Below are positions 37,864 to 47,855 of a stretch of DNA of 64,000 bases, one piece after another. A program made the position numbers and the translations under genes. Under the pieces are notes generated by a model, which saw only the letters and a list, made by a program, of their open reading frames with translations, had not been told where the DNA came from and searched no databases. Position 1 is the first letter of the stretch; every line of letters starts with the position of its first letter. Origin of the DNA: an uncultured Aquimonas sp. (GTDB lineage Bacteria; Pseudomonadota; Gammaproteobacteria; Xanthomonadales; Xanthomonadaceae); NCBI RefSeq assembly GCF_937888285.1, contig NZ_CALART010000098.1, positions 1 to 64,000 on the forward strand, in the 5' to 3' direction.

Positions 37864-38298
37864 ATGCAGATCAACGCCAAACCCACCTTCGCCGCGCAGA
37901 CCACCCGCGCGCTCGACCTCGACACCCAGTCGCGCGCCAGCCAGCGTCTGGACGCGGGCCAAGCCCTGAATCCGACCGGCTCGGCCGCCAGCCAGCCGGC
38001 GCCGAACCTCGGGCTGCAGGTCGACCAGCGTATCCAGCCCGGACAGGACACCTTCGCGCTGGGCGCCGAGTTCCTGGCGCGCCCCCGTCCTCTGAGCGGA
38101 AGCACCGAGCTGGCCCGCGCCGCGCAGAGCAGTGATGCGGCATCGGCCCAGAGCCTGGAGGCCGCCCGCAGCGATACCGCGCAGCGCATCGGCGAAAGCG
38201 CCGGCCGCCTGCGCGAGCAGGCGCAGAGTTCGGGCGCACAGATGCTGAGCGCACAGGCCAACGTGCAGCCGGCGACGGTGCTGGCGCTGATGCGCTGA
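37864..38298 (+). CDS. Small protein with a flagellin-like C-terminus, function unknown
   Basis: A 144-residue Ala/Gln/Ser-rich, mostly helical protein without signal peptide or membrane segment. Its last residues, QMLSAQANVQPATVLALMR, closely resemble the end of the flagellin encoded just downstream (AMLAQANQLPQNVLSLLR), the D0 helix that packs in the filament core and is bound by FliS or recognised by the export machinery. The rest is unlike flagellin. A strong terminator follows, and fliC starts 260 bp downstream. It may be an accessory filament or export-related protein; this is inference. Confidence 0.65.
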   Translation: MQINAKPTFAAQTTRALDLDTQSRASQRLDAGQALNPTGSAASQPAPNLGLQVDQRIQPGQDTFALGAEFLARPRPLSGSTELARAAQSSDAASAQSLEAARSDTAQRIGESAGRLREQAQSSGAQMLSAQANVQPATVLALMR

Positions 38299-38330
38299 AG
38301 CGCGGCGCGGCTTGAGTCCACAGGCAAACA

Positions 38331-38354
38331 CCACGGGCCCTGCGGGGCCCGTGG
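38331..38354 (+). terminator. Terminator after the flagellin-like small gene
   Basis: A 10-bp stem CCACGGGCCC/GGGCCCGTGG with loop TGCG lies 32 bp past the stop, followed by GCGTTTCG. Confidence 0.75.
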
Positions 38355-38434
38355 GCGTTTCGGGATGTCCGGAACGACCTGCCCCGGACCCGCTGTCAGG
38401 ACCGCCCTGACACGTTGGGCGCGAAACGTGGCCC

Positions 38435-38461
38435 TAAAGATTCCGACCGCGCGGACGTTAA
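38435..38461 (+). promoter_or_regulatory. Sigma-28 (FliA) promoter for fliC
   Basis: TAAA (38435-38438), 15 bases, then GACGTTAA (38454-38461). This matches the FliA consensus TAAA-N15-GCCGATAA at 4/4 and 6/8 positions with exact spacing, 97 bp upstream of the fliC ATG. Confidence 0.7.
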
Positions 38462-38558
38462 ATGACTCAGCAGGCGCCGGGGCCTCGGCAACAGGCCATC
38501 CCCCTGCGGAATCCAGGCCCACCGGGCCAACGGAACCCGAACCCCGAGGAGAGTCATC

Positions 38559-39704
38559 ATGCAAGTCATCAACACCAACGTCGCCTCGCTGAACGCACAG
38601 CGCAACCTGTCGACCTCCGGCTCCCAGCTGGCCACCAGCCTGCAGCGCCTGAGCTCGGGCCTGCGCATCAACAGCGCCAAGGACGACGCCGCCGGCCTCG
38701 CCATCTCCGAGCGCTTCACCAGCCAGATCCGCGGCGTCAATCAGGCCGCCCGCAACGCCAATGACGGCATCTCGCTGGCGCAGACCGCCGAAGGCGCGCT
38801 GGCCGAGGTTGGCAACAACCTGCAGCGCATCCGCGAGCTGGCCGTTCAGGCCTCGAACGGCACCAACAATCAGACCGACCGCGACGCCCTGAACGCTGAA
38901 GTCACCCAGCTGAAGGCCGAGATCCAGCGCGTCGCCGAGCAGACCAGCTTCAACGGCACCAAGCTGCTGGACGGCTCGTTCACTGCGGTGGCCTTCCAGG
39001 TCGGCGCGAACGCTGGCGAGACGATCAGCATCTCCAGCATCGCCAACGCCCAGGTGGGCGCCATCGGCGGCACCTTCACCCGCGTCACCGGCAGCTTCAA
39101 TGCGACCGCCCTGACCGGCTTTGCCACCCCGATCGCAGCGGGCGGCCTGGTGCTGAATGGCACCGACGTCGGTGCGATCGGAGCTGCAGCCAACGCCCAG
39201 GAGCGTGCGGGCCAGCTGGTGGAAGCCATCAATCGCGTGTCGGCCCAGTCGGGCGTGGGCGCGTCCTACGATGCGACCACCGGCGACATCACCCTGGTCA
39301 GCAATGCCCTGGTGACGGTCACGGGCACGACCAACGACGCCACCATTGCCGGTATCGCCAACGCCTTCACCGGCACGGCATCAACCAGCACCGGCATCAC
39401 TTCGGTCAACGTGTCGAGCTTCACCGACGCCCAGCTGGCGATCGGCCAGATCGACAACGCCCTGACGGCGGTCAACTCCTCGCGCGCTGAGCTCGGTGCG
39501 ATCCAGAACCGCTTCAGCTCGGTGGTGACCAACCTGCAGACGAGCTCCGAGAACCTGTCGGCCTCGCGCTCGCGCATCCGTGACGCCGACTACGCCAAGG
39601 AAACCGCCGAGCTGACCCGCGGCCAGATCCTGCAGCAGGCCGGCACCGCGATGCTGGCCCAGGCCAACCAGCTGCCGCAGAACGTCCTGAGCCTGCTGCG
39701 TTAA
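38559..39704 (+). CDS. fliC: Flagellin
   Basis: The filament subunit, 381 residues. Conserved N-terminal D0/D1 (MQVINTNVASLNAQRNL, LSSGLRINSAKDDAAGLAI, ERFTSQIRG) and C-terminal D1/D0 (SRIRDADYAKETAELTRGQI, AGTAMLAQANQLPQNVLSLLR in two pieces) flank a short Thr/Ala-rich variable centre (about 170-275). A good ribosome-binding site (GAGGAG) precedes the ATG. Only one flagellin gene is in the window. Confidence 0.97.
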   Translation: MQVINTNVASLNAQRNLSTSGSQLATSLQRLSSGLRINSAKDDAAGLAISERFTSQIRGVNQAARNANDGISLAQTAEGALAEVGNNLQRIRELAVQASNGTNNQTDRDALNAEVTQLKAEIQRVAEQTSFNGTKLLDGSFTAVAFQVGANAGETISISSIANAQVGAIGGTFTRVTGSFNATALTGFATPIAAGGLVLNGTDVGAIGAAANAQERAGQLVEAINRVSAQSGVGASYDATTGDITLVSNALVTVTGTTNDATIAGIANAFTGTASTSTGITSVNVSSFTDAQLAIGQIDNALTAVNSSRAELGAIQNRFSSVVTNLQTSSENLSASRSRIRDADYAKETAELTRGQILQQAGTAMLAQANQLPQNVLSLLR

Positions 39705-39726
39705 GGCAGGATTCCGGGCTCCACCG

Positions 39727-39751
39727 GGGGGCAGGGTCGCACCCTGCCCCC
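39727..39751 (+). terminator. Hairpin between fliC and flaG
   Basis: An 11-bp perfect stem GGGGGCAGGGT/ACCCTGCCCCC with loop CGC and TTC after it, 23 bp past the fliC stop. It probably ends most fliC transcripts and allows lower expression of flaG-fliD-fliS. Confidence 0.8.
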
Positions 39752-39769
39752 TTCGGTCCGAGGTGAGCC

Positions 39770-40198
39770 ATGAACACCATCAATCCACTGCTGAGCACCT
39801 ACGGCCCGGCCGCTGCCCCACGCAGCAGCGGGGCTTCGTCGCTTTCCGGGCCGCCGCAGCCCGCCGCCCCCAGCGCGCCGGCAGCCAGCGCCACCGGATC
39901 GTCGGCGCAGGCATTGCAGGGCGGCACCGCCGCGCCCGCACAGGCGGCAGCGCAGGAGCGCGAGCCGGCAGGGCGGCGCGAGTCCAGCGAAGAACTGCAG
40001 CGCCAGCTCGACGAGGTGATGAAGGATGTGCCGACCTCGCTGCGCTTCCGCGTCGACGACGACTCCAACCGCGTGGTGGTGAGCATCGTCGACCAGGAAT
40101 CCGGCGACGTGATCCAGCAGATCCCGTCGGAGGTTTCGCTGCGCATCGCCCAGCGCATGGCCGAGCTCGGCTCGGGCATGATCAACGAAAGCGCCTAG
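39770..40198 (+). CDS. flaG: Flagellar protein FlaG
   Basis: A 142-residue protein with a low-complexity Ala/Pro/Ser N-terminal half and a conserved C-terminal FlaG domain (LRFRVDDDSNRVVVSIVDQESGDVIQQIP, then SLRIAQRMAELGSG). FlaG influences filament length. It sits between fliC and fliD as in many polar-flagellate bacteria. Confidence 0.9.
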   Translation: MNTINPLLSTYGPAAAPRSSGASSLSGPPQPAAPSAPAASATGSSAQALQGGTAAPAQAAAQEREPAGRRESSEELQRQLDEVMKDVPTSLRFRVDDDSNRVVVSIVDQESGDVIQQIPSEVSLRIAQRMAELGSGMINESA

Positions 40199-40218
40199 CG
40201 CGAAGGAGTAGGGCAGCC

Positions 40219-41571
40219 ATGTCCAGCATCGGTGGCGTCGGTTCGGGCCTCGACATCCAGGGCCTGGTCAGCCAGCTCGTGGCGGCGGAGCGCGCGCCGC
40301 AGGCGCAGCGCCTGTCGCGGATCGAGTCGAGCGCCCGGGCGCAGCTGAGCTCGCTGGGCAATATCAGCAGCGTGCTGGCCCAGCTCAAGACCGCAGCCAG
40401 CGCCTTCAGCACGGCCAGCGGCTTCGGCGCGCGCACCGTCAGCCTCAGCAATGCGAATTACCTCAGCGCGACGGCCGGCCCACAGGCCCAGCAGGGCAGC
40501 TACGACATCGAAGTCGTCAGCCTGGCCCGCGCCGGCAAGCTGAGTTCGACGGCGCAGGCCACAGCAGGCACCTCGCTGGGCAGCGGCAGCCTGACGCTCA
40601 ACGTCGGCAGCGCAAACTTCACGGTCAATGCCAGCGGCGGCGCGATCACCCTTGAAGGCCTGCGCGACGCCATCAACAACGCCAGCGACAACGCCGGCGT
40701 GTCGGCCAGCCTGGTCACCACCGACGACGGCGTGCGCCTGGTGCTGACCGGCCGCGAGACCGGCGCAGCCAAAGCCGTGTCGATCAGCGGCACGGGCGAT
40801 CTTGATGCCTTCGCCACGGCGTTCACCGTCAACGCGGCGGCCGCCGATGCGCAGGTGCGCGTCGACGGCAACCTGGCTTCGTCCAACAGCAACACCTTCG
40901 CCTCGGTGATTCCGGGCGTGAGCTTCACCGCGACCAAGTCCGAGACCGATCCGGCCACGACCCGCACCACGCTCACCGTGGGCCGCGACGACGGCGCGGC
41001 GCGCAAGCAGGCCGAGGCTTTCGTCACCGCCGTGAACAGCGTGATGAGCACGGTCAAGGTCGCCACCCTGGCCAATCCGCAGACCGGCGTGACCTCGCCG
41101 CTGACCGGCGATGCGCTGCCGCGCTCCCTGGTCAGCCAGCTGCGCAATGCCATCGGCGCCAGCGTGCCCGGCCAGCCGGTCGGCTTCGAATCGCTGAACT
41201 CGGTGGGCATCACCTTCCAGGCCGACGGCAGCCTGAAGCTGGATGCCGCGCGATTCGATGCCGCGATGAACGCCAACCCGCAGGCCGTGGCCAAGCTGTT
41301 CAGCGGCGATGGCAGCACAGGCAAGCGCGTCGCCGATCTGGTCGACAGCTTCACCGGCACCAACGGCGTCATCACCAGCCGCAACAAAGCGATCAATGAT
41401 CGCCTGAATGACGTGACCCGCCAGCGCGAGGCCCTGGACGTCCGCATGGAGCGCGTACAGAAAACCTACCTGGCACAGTTCACGGCGATGGAAAAGATCG
41501 TCGCGCAGCTGCAGGGCACCAGCAGCTTCCTGGCCAACCAGCTCAGCCAGCTGCCGTCTGCCGCCCGCTAA
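40219..41571 (+). CDS. fliD: Flagellar filament cap protein FliD (HAP2)
   Basis: A 450-residue cap protein. The N-terminus MSSIGGVGSGLDIQGLVSQL and the C-terminal NKAINDRLNDVTRQREALDVRMER coiled segment are typical. The central region holds the variable D2/D3 domains. The ATG at 40219 follows AAGGAG by 11 bases; the longer open frame upstream is a shadow of flaG. Confidence 0.95.
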   Translation: MSSIGGVGSGLDIQGLVSQLVAAERAPQAQRLSRIESSARAQLSSLGNISSVLAQLKTAASAFSTASGFGARTVSLSNANYLSATAGPQAQQGSYDIEVVSLARAGKLSSTAQATAGTSLGSGSLTLNVGSANFTVNASGGAITLEGLRDAINNASDNAGVSASLVTTDDGVRLVLTGRETGAAKAVSISGTGDLDAFATAFTVNAAAADAQVRVDGNLASSNSNTFASVIPGVSFTATKSETDPATTRTTLTVGRDDGAARKQAEAFVTAVNSVMSTVKVATLANPQTGVTSPLTGDALPRSLVSQLRNAIGASVPGQPVGFESLNSVGITFQADGSLKLDAARFDAAMNANPQAVAKLFSGDGSTGKRVADLVDSFTGTNGVITSRNKAINDRLNDVTRQREALDVRMERVQKTYLAQFTAMEKIVAQLQGTSSFLANQLSQLPSAAR

Positions 41572-41588
41572 ACCACGAGGACATCCCC

Positions 41589-41993
41589 ATGCACGGCGCA
41601 CAGGCCTATCTGAAGCAGTACCGCAGCACCGGCCTCGAAGGTTCGGTGATCGACGCCAGCCCTCACAAACTGATCGGTTTGCTGCTCAGCGGCGCCCGCG
41701 AACGCATCGCGCTGGCCCTGGCCGCGATGAGCGAGGGCCGCATCGCCGCCAAGGGCGAGGCGATCAGCCGCGCCTGCGCGATCATCGACAGCCTGCGCGG
41801 CTCGCTCGACCACAGTGCGGGCGGAGACGTGGCCGCCAGCCTTGATGCGCTCTACGATTACGCCACCCGCCGCCTGGTCGAGGGCAATGCCGCCAACGAC
41901 CCCGGCGCGTTCAGCGAAGTGGACGGCCTTCTGGCGGAAGTCCAGGCCGCCTGGGCGGCGATCCCGCCCGAGCTGCAGCAGAAGGCCGGCTGA
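41589..41993 (+). CDS. fliS: Flagellin export chaperone FliS
   Basis: A 134-residue helical chaperone that binds the flagellin C-terminus before export. Family marks are AYLKQYRSTGLEGSVIDASPHKLIGLLL, IDSLRGSLD and ALYDYATRRLVEGNA. It starts 17 bp after fliD. Confidence 0.93.
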   Translation: MHGAQAYLKQYRSTGLEGSVIDASPHKLIGLLLSGARERIALALAAMSEGRIAAKGEAISRACAIIDSLRGSLDHSAGGDVAASLDALYDYATRRLVEGNAANDPGAFSEVDGLLAEVQAAWAAIPPELQQKAG

Positions 41994-42052
41994 CGCCGAG
42001 CCTTCGCTGGCGTCGAAGCCTGCCGCCCCGGCACGCACCCCGGAGACGCCCC

Positions 42053-42334
42053 ATGCGCGAGATCCTCGAACGCTTCGAAGCCTTGGCACAGCGCCTGGAG
42101 CACGGCGATATCGAGGGCGCCGAAGCCGCCCTGGCCGAGCACGATCGTGCAGTGCGCGCCGCCTTCGCCAGCCCCGAGCCCATCGACGAAACGGCGGCGC
42201 GCCGCCTGCTCGCGCGGCAGCACCAGGTGCATTCGCTGCTGCTGTCGGTGCGCGACCGCTTGGGCGAACAGCTGGGCGAGCAGCGTCGCCACCACAGCGC
42301 GCTGCATCACTACCTGCAGGACCAGGGCGAATGA
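42053..42334 (+). CDS. FliT-like flagellar chaperone
   Basis: A 93-residue all-helical protein in the usual position of fliT. The family is poorly conserved; the evidence is size, heptad-like helices (LERFEALAQRLEHGDIEGAE, ARRLLARQHQVHSLLLSVRD) and location between fliS and the PilZ gene. Its stop overlaps the next start by 4 bp (ATGA). It probably serves as chaperone for FliD or as a regulator. Confidence 0.6.
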   Translation: MREILERFEALAQRLEHGDIEGAEAALAEHDRAVRAAFASPEPIDETAARRLLARQHQVHSLLLSVRDRLGEQLGEQRRHHSALHHYLQDQGE

Positions 42335-42894
42335 GCCCGGACGAGGCCGAGCTGCAGCTGTTTGGACAGGCGCTGGTCTGTCGCGACGAGCTGGCCTGCA
42401 CCCTGACGCCAGGCCCCGAGACCGTGGCGGAGATCCAGCGCCACCAGGCCATGGCCGAACGCCTGCTGCGCAGCGCCACCCTGGCAGAGACCGCCACCCC
42501 CGAGGACCCGGAGCACGCGCCGCAGGATGCTGCCCTGCTGCGGATCGAAGCCAAAGTCGACCTCGCCCTGGAGCTGCTCGGCCGGATGCTGGCCGCTGAA
42601 CAACCGCAGTCGCCGCCGCGGCCGGTACGCTGGTCACGGCTGGGCGCGCAGATCAGCGTGGCTCAGGCCCGCGTCGTCGGCAGCCGCCATCTGCTCAGCC
42701 TGCAGCTGCCGACCGGACTGAGCCTGCCCCTGCGCCTGCCGGTGCAGGTGCTGGCCGGTGTCGAAGGCGCCGATGGCCAGCACGAACTGTGGCTCGCGTT
42801 CCCGCCTGATACCTGTGGCCTCGAGGCCGCGCTCGAGCGCTTCCTGTTCCGCCAGCATCGCCGGCAGATCGCAGCCAGCCGGCGTGGCGCCTGA
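42331..42894 (+). CDS. Divergent PilZ-type c-di-GMP-binding motility protein
   Basis: A 187-residue protein. The N-terminal half is helical (ETVAEIQRHQAMAERLLR, LLRIEAKVDLALELLGRML) and the C-terminal half is a beta-barrel-like segment (RWSRLGAQISVAQARVVG, GLSLPLRLPVQVLAGV, HELWLAFPPDTCGLEAALERF). The position before rpoN2 is where related bacteria carry a PilZ-family motility protein. The canonical RxxxR and DxSxxG motifs are not evident, so c-di-GMP binding is doubtful; it may be a non-canonical PilZ domain. Confidence 0.55.
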   Translation: MSPDEAELQLFGQALVCRDELACTLTPGPETVAEIQRHQAMAERLLRSATLAETATPEDPEHAPQDAALLRIEAKVDLALELLGRMLAAEQPQSPPRPVRWSRLGAQISVAQARVVGSRHLLSLQLPTGLSLPLRLPVQVLAGVEGADGQHELWLAFPPDTCGLEAALERFLFRQHRRQIAASRRGA

Positions 42895-42977
42895 TTGCCC
42901 TCTGCGGTTCGGCCCCTTCGATTGGGTCAGGCTTGCGGGTGATGCAGGGCGGCCAGCCTTGCGCGTGGCGAGTATCC

Positions 42978-43084
42978 GGCGGATGCGCTGCGCTTATCCG
43001 CCCTACGACCTCGATCGACGCCTTGCACCCAGCGAAGCCGCAGCGCGCCGTCCGCGTAGGGTACGTAAGCACAGCGCATGTGCC
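42978..43084. repeat. 107-bp doublet repeat, copy 1
   Basis: Left arm GGCGGATGCGCTGCGCTTAT continuing to CCGCCCTACG (42978-43007), a 46-bp spacer, and a degenerate right arm CGTAGGGTACGTAAGC... (43054-43084). Two other copies at 54727-54833 and 63127-63233 have the same total length. Confidence 0.8.
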
Positions 43085-43140
43085 AGCACCCGGCCCCAGG
43101 CTTCGAAAGCGCCAGATCCGGCGCATCCCTCGCCATCGCT

Positions 43141-43170
43141 GGCGGATGCGCTGCGCTTGTCCGCCCTACG
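43141..43170 (+). repeat. Single arm of the 107-bp doublet repeat
   Basis: GGCGGATGCGCTGCGCTTGT continuing to CCGCCCTACG, followed by spacer-like sequence but no matching right arm. A solo or decayed element between the PilZ gene and the response regulator. Confidence 0.75.
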
Positions 43171-43326
43171 ACTACATCGCGCCCTGCACCCGTCTCCGCG
43201 GCGATTCCTCGGAACCCGCGCAACGCGAAGTCCATCCAGCGCGATCCGCGAACCAACGCACGCTTTCGCTGTCCGGCGCACTGCGCTAAGTTTCCCCCAA
43301 CCGCTCCCGCCCCCTTGGACCTGCGC

Positions 43327-43959
43327 ATGCGCGTACTGCTCGCCGACGACCACACCCTGGTGCGCGCCGGCATCCGCCGTCTGCTGGAGTCGCAGCCCGA
43401 CATCGAGGTCGTGGCCGAAGCGCAGGACGGCCAGGAGGCGCTCGACCTCACCGCCATCCACCGACCGGACATCGCCCTGATCGACCTTGCCATGCCGGGC
43501 CGCAACGGCCTCGACGTGCTGATCGACATGCGCCGCCTGTTTCCCGACACGGCCATCGTGATGATGTCCATGCACGCCGATCCCGCCTATGTGCGCACCG
43601 CGCTTGAGCGCGGCGCGCTCGGCTTCGTGGTCAAGGAAGCCGCGCCGGCCGAATTGGAGATCGCCCTGCGTGCTGCCCTGCGCGGCGATACCTTCCTCAG
43701 CCCGAAGATCTCCTCGCGCATGCTCGGCAACAGCCACCAGCGCGTGCCCGGCGCGCAGGACCTGGAATCGCTGCCGCCGCGGCAGCGCGAGATCCTTCGC
43801 CTGCTTGCGCAGGGCAAGGTCACCAAGGAGATCGCCGCCCTGCTCGGCATCAGCGTGAAGACCGTCGAAACGCATCGTGCGCGGATGATGGAGACGCTGG
43901 GAATCCGGCGCTCCAGTGAGCTGCTGCGCTTCGCGGTGCAGCGCGCGCTCGACGCCTGA
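43327..43959 (+). CDS. NarL/FixJ-family two-component response regulator
   Basis: A 210-residue response regulator. The receiver domain (MRVLLADDHTLVRAGIRRLL, phospho-acceptor D53 in ALIDLAMPG, K in GFVVKEAAP) is followed by a LuxR-type helix-turn-helix (LPPRQREILRLLAQGKVTKEIA, ISVKTVETHRARMMETLGI). No sensor kinase is adjacent. It has its own terminator and lies in a repeat-bearing gap between the PilZ gene and rpoN2, so it may be a separately controlled unit inserted into the flagellar cluster. Target genes unknown. Confidence 0.88.
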   Translation: MRVLLADDHTLVRAGIRRLLESQPDIEVVAEAQDGQEALDLTAIHRPDIALIDLAMPGRNGLDVLIDMRRLFPDTAIVMMSMHADPAYVRTALERGALGFVVKEAAPAELEIALRAALRGDTFLSPKISSRMLGNSHQRVPGAQDLESLPPRQREILRLLAQGKVTKEIAALLGISVKTVETHRARMMETLGIRRSSELLRFAVQRALDA

Positions 43960-44045
43960 TGTCGGTCCGCCGGCGCGGGCTCGCCCATCCGACCCCGACT
44001 GGCCCATTGCTGCCCGGATGTTCCGTCAAAACTCCCCCGATGCCG

Positions 44046-44073
44046 CGGAATCCGACGACGGGATTCCGTTTTT
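44046..44073 (+). terminator. Rho-independent terminator after the NarL-type regulator gene
   Basis: An 8-bp stem CGGAATCC/GGATTCCG with a 7-base loop followed by TTTTT. It ends the regulator transcript before rpoN2. A separate short palindrome, CCCTAC-CTGT-GTAGGG, lies at 44085-44100 in the rpoN2 leader; its role is unknown. Confidence 0.8.
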
Positions 44074-44190
44074 GTGGGGGATTTCCCTACCTGTGTAGGG
44101 CTCACCCTGATTAAGTTTCCGACGTTCCGCGCCGAGAATGTTCAGTACGTTCCCGTTGGTCGGGCGCCGCTACACCTTCGAGGGGTTCCC

Positions 44191-45648
44191 ATGAAACAGG
44201 GCATGCGCCAGCAGCTCAGCCAGACGCTCAGCCTGACGCCGCAGCTGCTGCAGTCGATCCGCCTGCTGCACCTGAATGCGATCGAGCTGGAGGCCGAGGT
44301 CAATCGCGCCCTCGACGAGAACCCTCTGCTGGAAACCGACGTCGACGACGAAGCCGCGGAGGACGCCGCCGAGGCCGCCCAGGTCGAGTTGGAAGACGCG
44401 CTCGATGGCCCACGCGAAGACCTGCCCAGCGACTTCATCGAGGCAGGGCTGAGCCGGGTCAACGGCAGCGGCAACGACGATGACGACCCGCTGGCGCGCT
44501 GCATGGCGCGGGAAACCGGCGGCGTGCGCCAGCGCCTGCTGGAGCAGCTCAGTCTGGAGCTGCACACCCCCGAGGAACTGGAAGCGGCCGCCTGGCTGAT
44601 CGACCAGGTCGACGACGCCGGCTATCTCGAACTGCCCCTGCAGGACCTTGCCGCCGCCGCGCGCGCGCGCGGCATCGACCCGCTGCGGCTGGCCGGCATC
44701 CGCCAGCGCCTGCTGCGGCTGGAGCCCGCCGGCTATGGTGCGGTCGACCTGCGCGAGTGCCTGCTGGTGCAGCTGGAGCAGCGGGACCATGACGAGCCCG
44801 GCCACGGCCTGGCCCTGCGCATCGTCTCCGAGCACCTGCAGCTGATGGCCGAGCACGACCACAACGCCATCGCCGACGCGCTGGACGTCAGCGCCGACGA
44901 GGTCATCTGCGCCGAGCGCCTGATCATGGCGCTGGACCCCAAGCCCGGCAGCCAGACGCAGCCCGAGCCGCAGCAGTACGTCGTCCCCGACGTCATCGTG
45001 CGCAAGGGGCGCAACGGCAACTGGGTGGTCAGCCTGAACCCGCTGACCGCCCCCAAGGTGCGCATCAGTCCGGTCTGCGAGGCCCTGCTGGAAAGCGCCT
45101 CGCAGGACGACGCCGGCGCGAAGAAGATGCGCGAGCTGCTGCAGGACGCGCGCTGGCTGACCCGCGGCCTGTCGATGCGCTACGACACCCTGCTGAAGAC
45201 CACCCAGGCGATCGTCGAGCGCCAGCTCAACTTCTTCGATCGCGGCGAGGAGGGCATGGGCCCCTTGACCCTGCGCGAAGTCGCAGACGCCATCGGCATG
45301 CACGAGTCCTCGATCTCGCGCATCACCACCGGCAAATACGTGCAGACCCCGCGCGGCACCTTCGAGCTCAAGTACTTCTTCGCCGTGCGTCTGGAAGGCG
45401 CCTCGGTCGCCGGCGTCGCCGTGCGCGCCATGGTCAAGCGCCTGATCGAGGCGGAGAACCCCTCGGCACCGCTGGCGGATGACACCATCGTCAGCCTGCT
45501 GGCCCGGCAGGGCGTCAGCATCGCCCGCCGCACGGTCGCCAAATACCGCGAAATGCTCGGCATCGGCGCCGCCAAGGAGCGCCGGCTGCAGGCCATGGGC
45601 GATCATCGTGCGCCCCGCGTCCCCCACCTTACGAGAACCGCCCAATGA
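44191..45648 (+). CDS. rpoN2: RNA polymerase sigma-54 factor (RpoN2, flagellar copy)
   Basis: A 485-residue sigma-54. Region I starts MKQGMRQQLSQTLSLTPQLLQSIRLL, followed by an acidic region II (ALDENPLLETDVDDEAAEDAAE), the core-binding region and region III with the helix-turn-helix (REVADAIGMHESSISRITTGKYVQTPRG) and RpoN box (ARRTVAKYREML). Its place in the flagellar cluster beside vemR and fleQ matches rpoN2 of Xanthomonas, which serves motility; a second rpoN elsewhere is expected but not seen. The stop overlaps vemR by 4 bp. Confidence 0.93.
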   Translation: MKQGMRQQLSQTLSLTPQLLQSIRLLHLNAIELEAEVNRALDENPLLETDVDDEAAEDAAEAAQVELEDALDGPREDLPSDFIEAGLSRVNGSGNDDDDPLARCMARETGGVRQRLLEQLSLELHTPEELEAAAWLIDQVDDAGYLELPLQDLAAAARARGIDPLRLAGIRQRLLRLEPAGYGAVDLRECLLVQLEQRDHDEPGHGLALRIVSEHLQLMAEHDHNAIADALDVSADEVICAERLIMALDPKPGSQTQPEPQQYVVPDVIVRKGRNGNWVVSLNPLTAPKVRISPVCEALLESASQDDAGAKKMRELLQDARWLTRGLSMRYDTLLKTTQAIVERQLNFFDRGEEGMGPLTLREVADAIGMHESSISRITTGKYVQTPRGTFELKYFFAVRLEGASVAGVAVRAMVKRLIEAENPSAPLADDTIVSLLARQGVSIARRTVAKYREMLGIGAAKERRLQAMGDHRAPRVPHLTRTAQ

Positions 45649-46020
45649 ATCGCCTTACCGTCCTGCTGGTCGATGATCACGATGGCTTCCTCAACGCGGC
45701 GATGCGGCACTTCCGCAACGTCGGTTGGCTGGAGGTGGTCGGCCGCGCGATGAACGGGCTGGAGGCGATCTCGCAGACCGAGCAGCTAAAGCCTGCGGTG
45801 GTGCTGATGGACCTCGCCATGCCCGAGATGGGCGGCCTGCAGGCCACGCGCCTGATCAAGGCGCAGACCGCCCCGCCCTACATCGTGATCGCCAGCCACT
45901 TCGACGACGCCGAACACCGCGAGCACGCCGCCCGCGCCGGCGCCGACGCCTTCATCAGCAAGCTCAACTACGTCCAGGAGGTCATGCCGATCCTGGCGCG
46001 GCTTGCCGGGGAGCGAGGCC

Positions 46021-46028
<8 letters not shown>
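45645..46028 (+). CDS. vemR: Single-domain response regulator VemR
   Basis: A 127-residue receiver-only protein. D10/D11 and phospho-acceptor D56 (AVVLMDLAMPE), and K in AFISKLN, are all present; no output domain. In Xanthomonas the gene between rpoN2 and fleQ is vemR, which controls motility, exopolysaccharide and virulence and works with FleQ; position, size and D56 agree. It overlaps rpoN2 (ATGA) and fleQ (8 bp). Confidence 0.85.
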
Positions 46029-47442
<1,414 letters not shown>

Positions 47443-47450
47443 CAACCCTG

Positions 47451-47466
47451 CGGCACAGCTCTTGCC
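47451..47466 (+). promoter_or_regulatory. Sigma-54 (-24/-12) promoter for the fliE operon
   Basis: CGGCACAGCTCTTGCC: GG at -24 and GC at -12 with the exact 10-base spacing of sigma-54 promoters (consensus TGGCAC-N5-TTGC). It lies 41 bp upstream of the fliE ATG, right after fleQ. Confidence 0.85.
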
Positions 47467-47506
47467 TCGATCGGCCTGAATCCCGTCAGGACGGTCCAGG
47501 CCCTCC

Positions 47507-47839
47507 ATGAGCGACGCCAGCATCAACGCCATCCTCTCGCAGATCCGCAGTCTGCAGGGGCAGCTGCAGACCCAGCGGCCCAACCCGGTCGAGACGCCCG
47601 CGCCCGCAGCCGCCGAGGGCGGTTTCGGCAACACGCTGAAGCGCGCGGTCGGCCAGGTCAACGCCGAGCAGAACGAATCGGCGGCGCTGGCGAAGGCCTT
47701 CGAGATGGGCGATCCCAACGTCGACCTGGTGCGGGTGATGCTTGCCTCGCAGCAGTCCTCGGTCAGCTTCCGCGCCACCGTCGAGGTGCGCAACCGGCTG
47801 GTCCAGGCCTACCAGGACGTCATGAACATGCCGCTGTAA
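47507..47839 (+). CDS. fliE: Flagellar hook-basal body protein FliE
   Basis: The MS-ring/rod junction protein, 110 residues. The C-terminal half (FGNTLKRAVGQVNAEQNESAAL, DPNVDLVRVMLASQQSSVSFRATVEVRNRLVQAYQDVMNMPL in pieces) is the conserved FliE helix pair; the N-terminus is variable. First gene of the sigma-54 operon fliEFGHIJK. Confidence 0.94.
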   Translation: MSDASINAILSQIRSLQGQLQTQRPNPVETPAPAAAEGGFGNTLKRAVGQVNAEQNESAALAKAFEMGDPNVDLVRVMLASQQSSVSFRATVEVRNRLVQAYQDVMNMPL

Positions 47840-47855
47840 GCACGGACGCCCGGCC

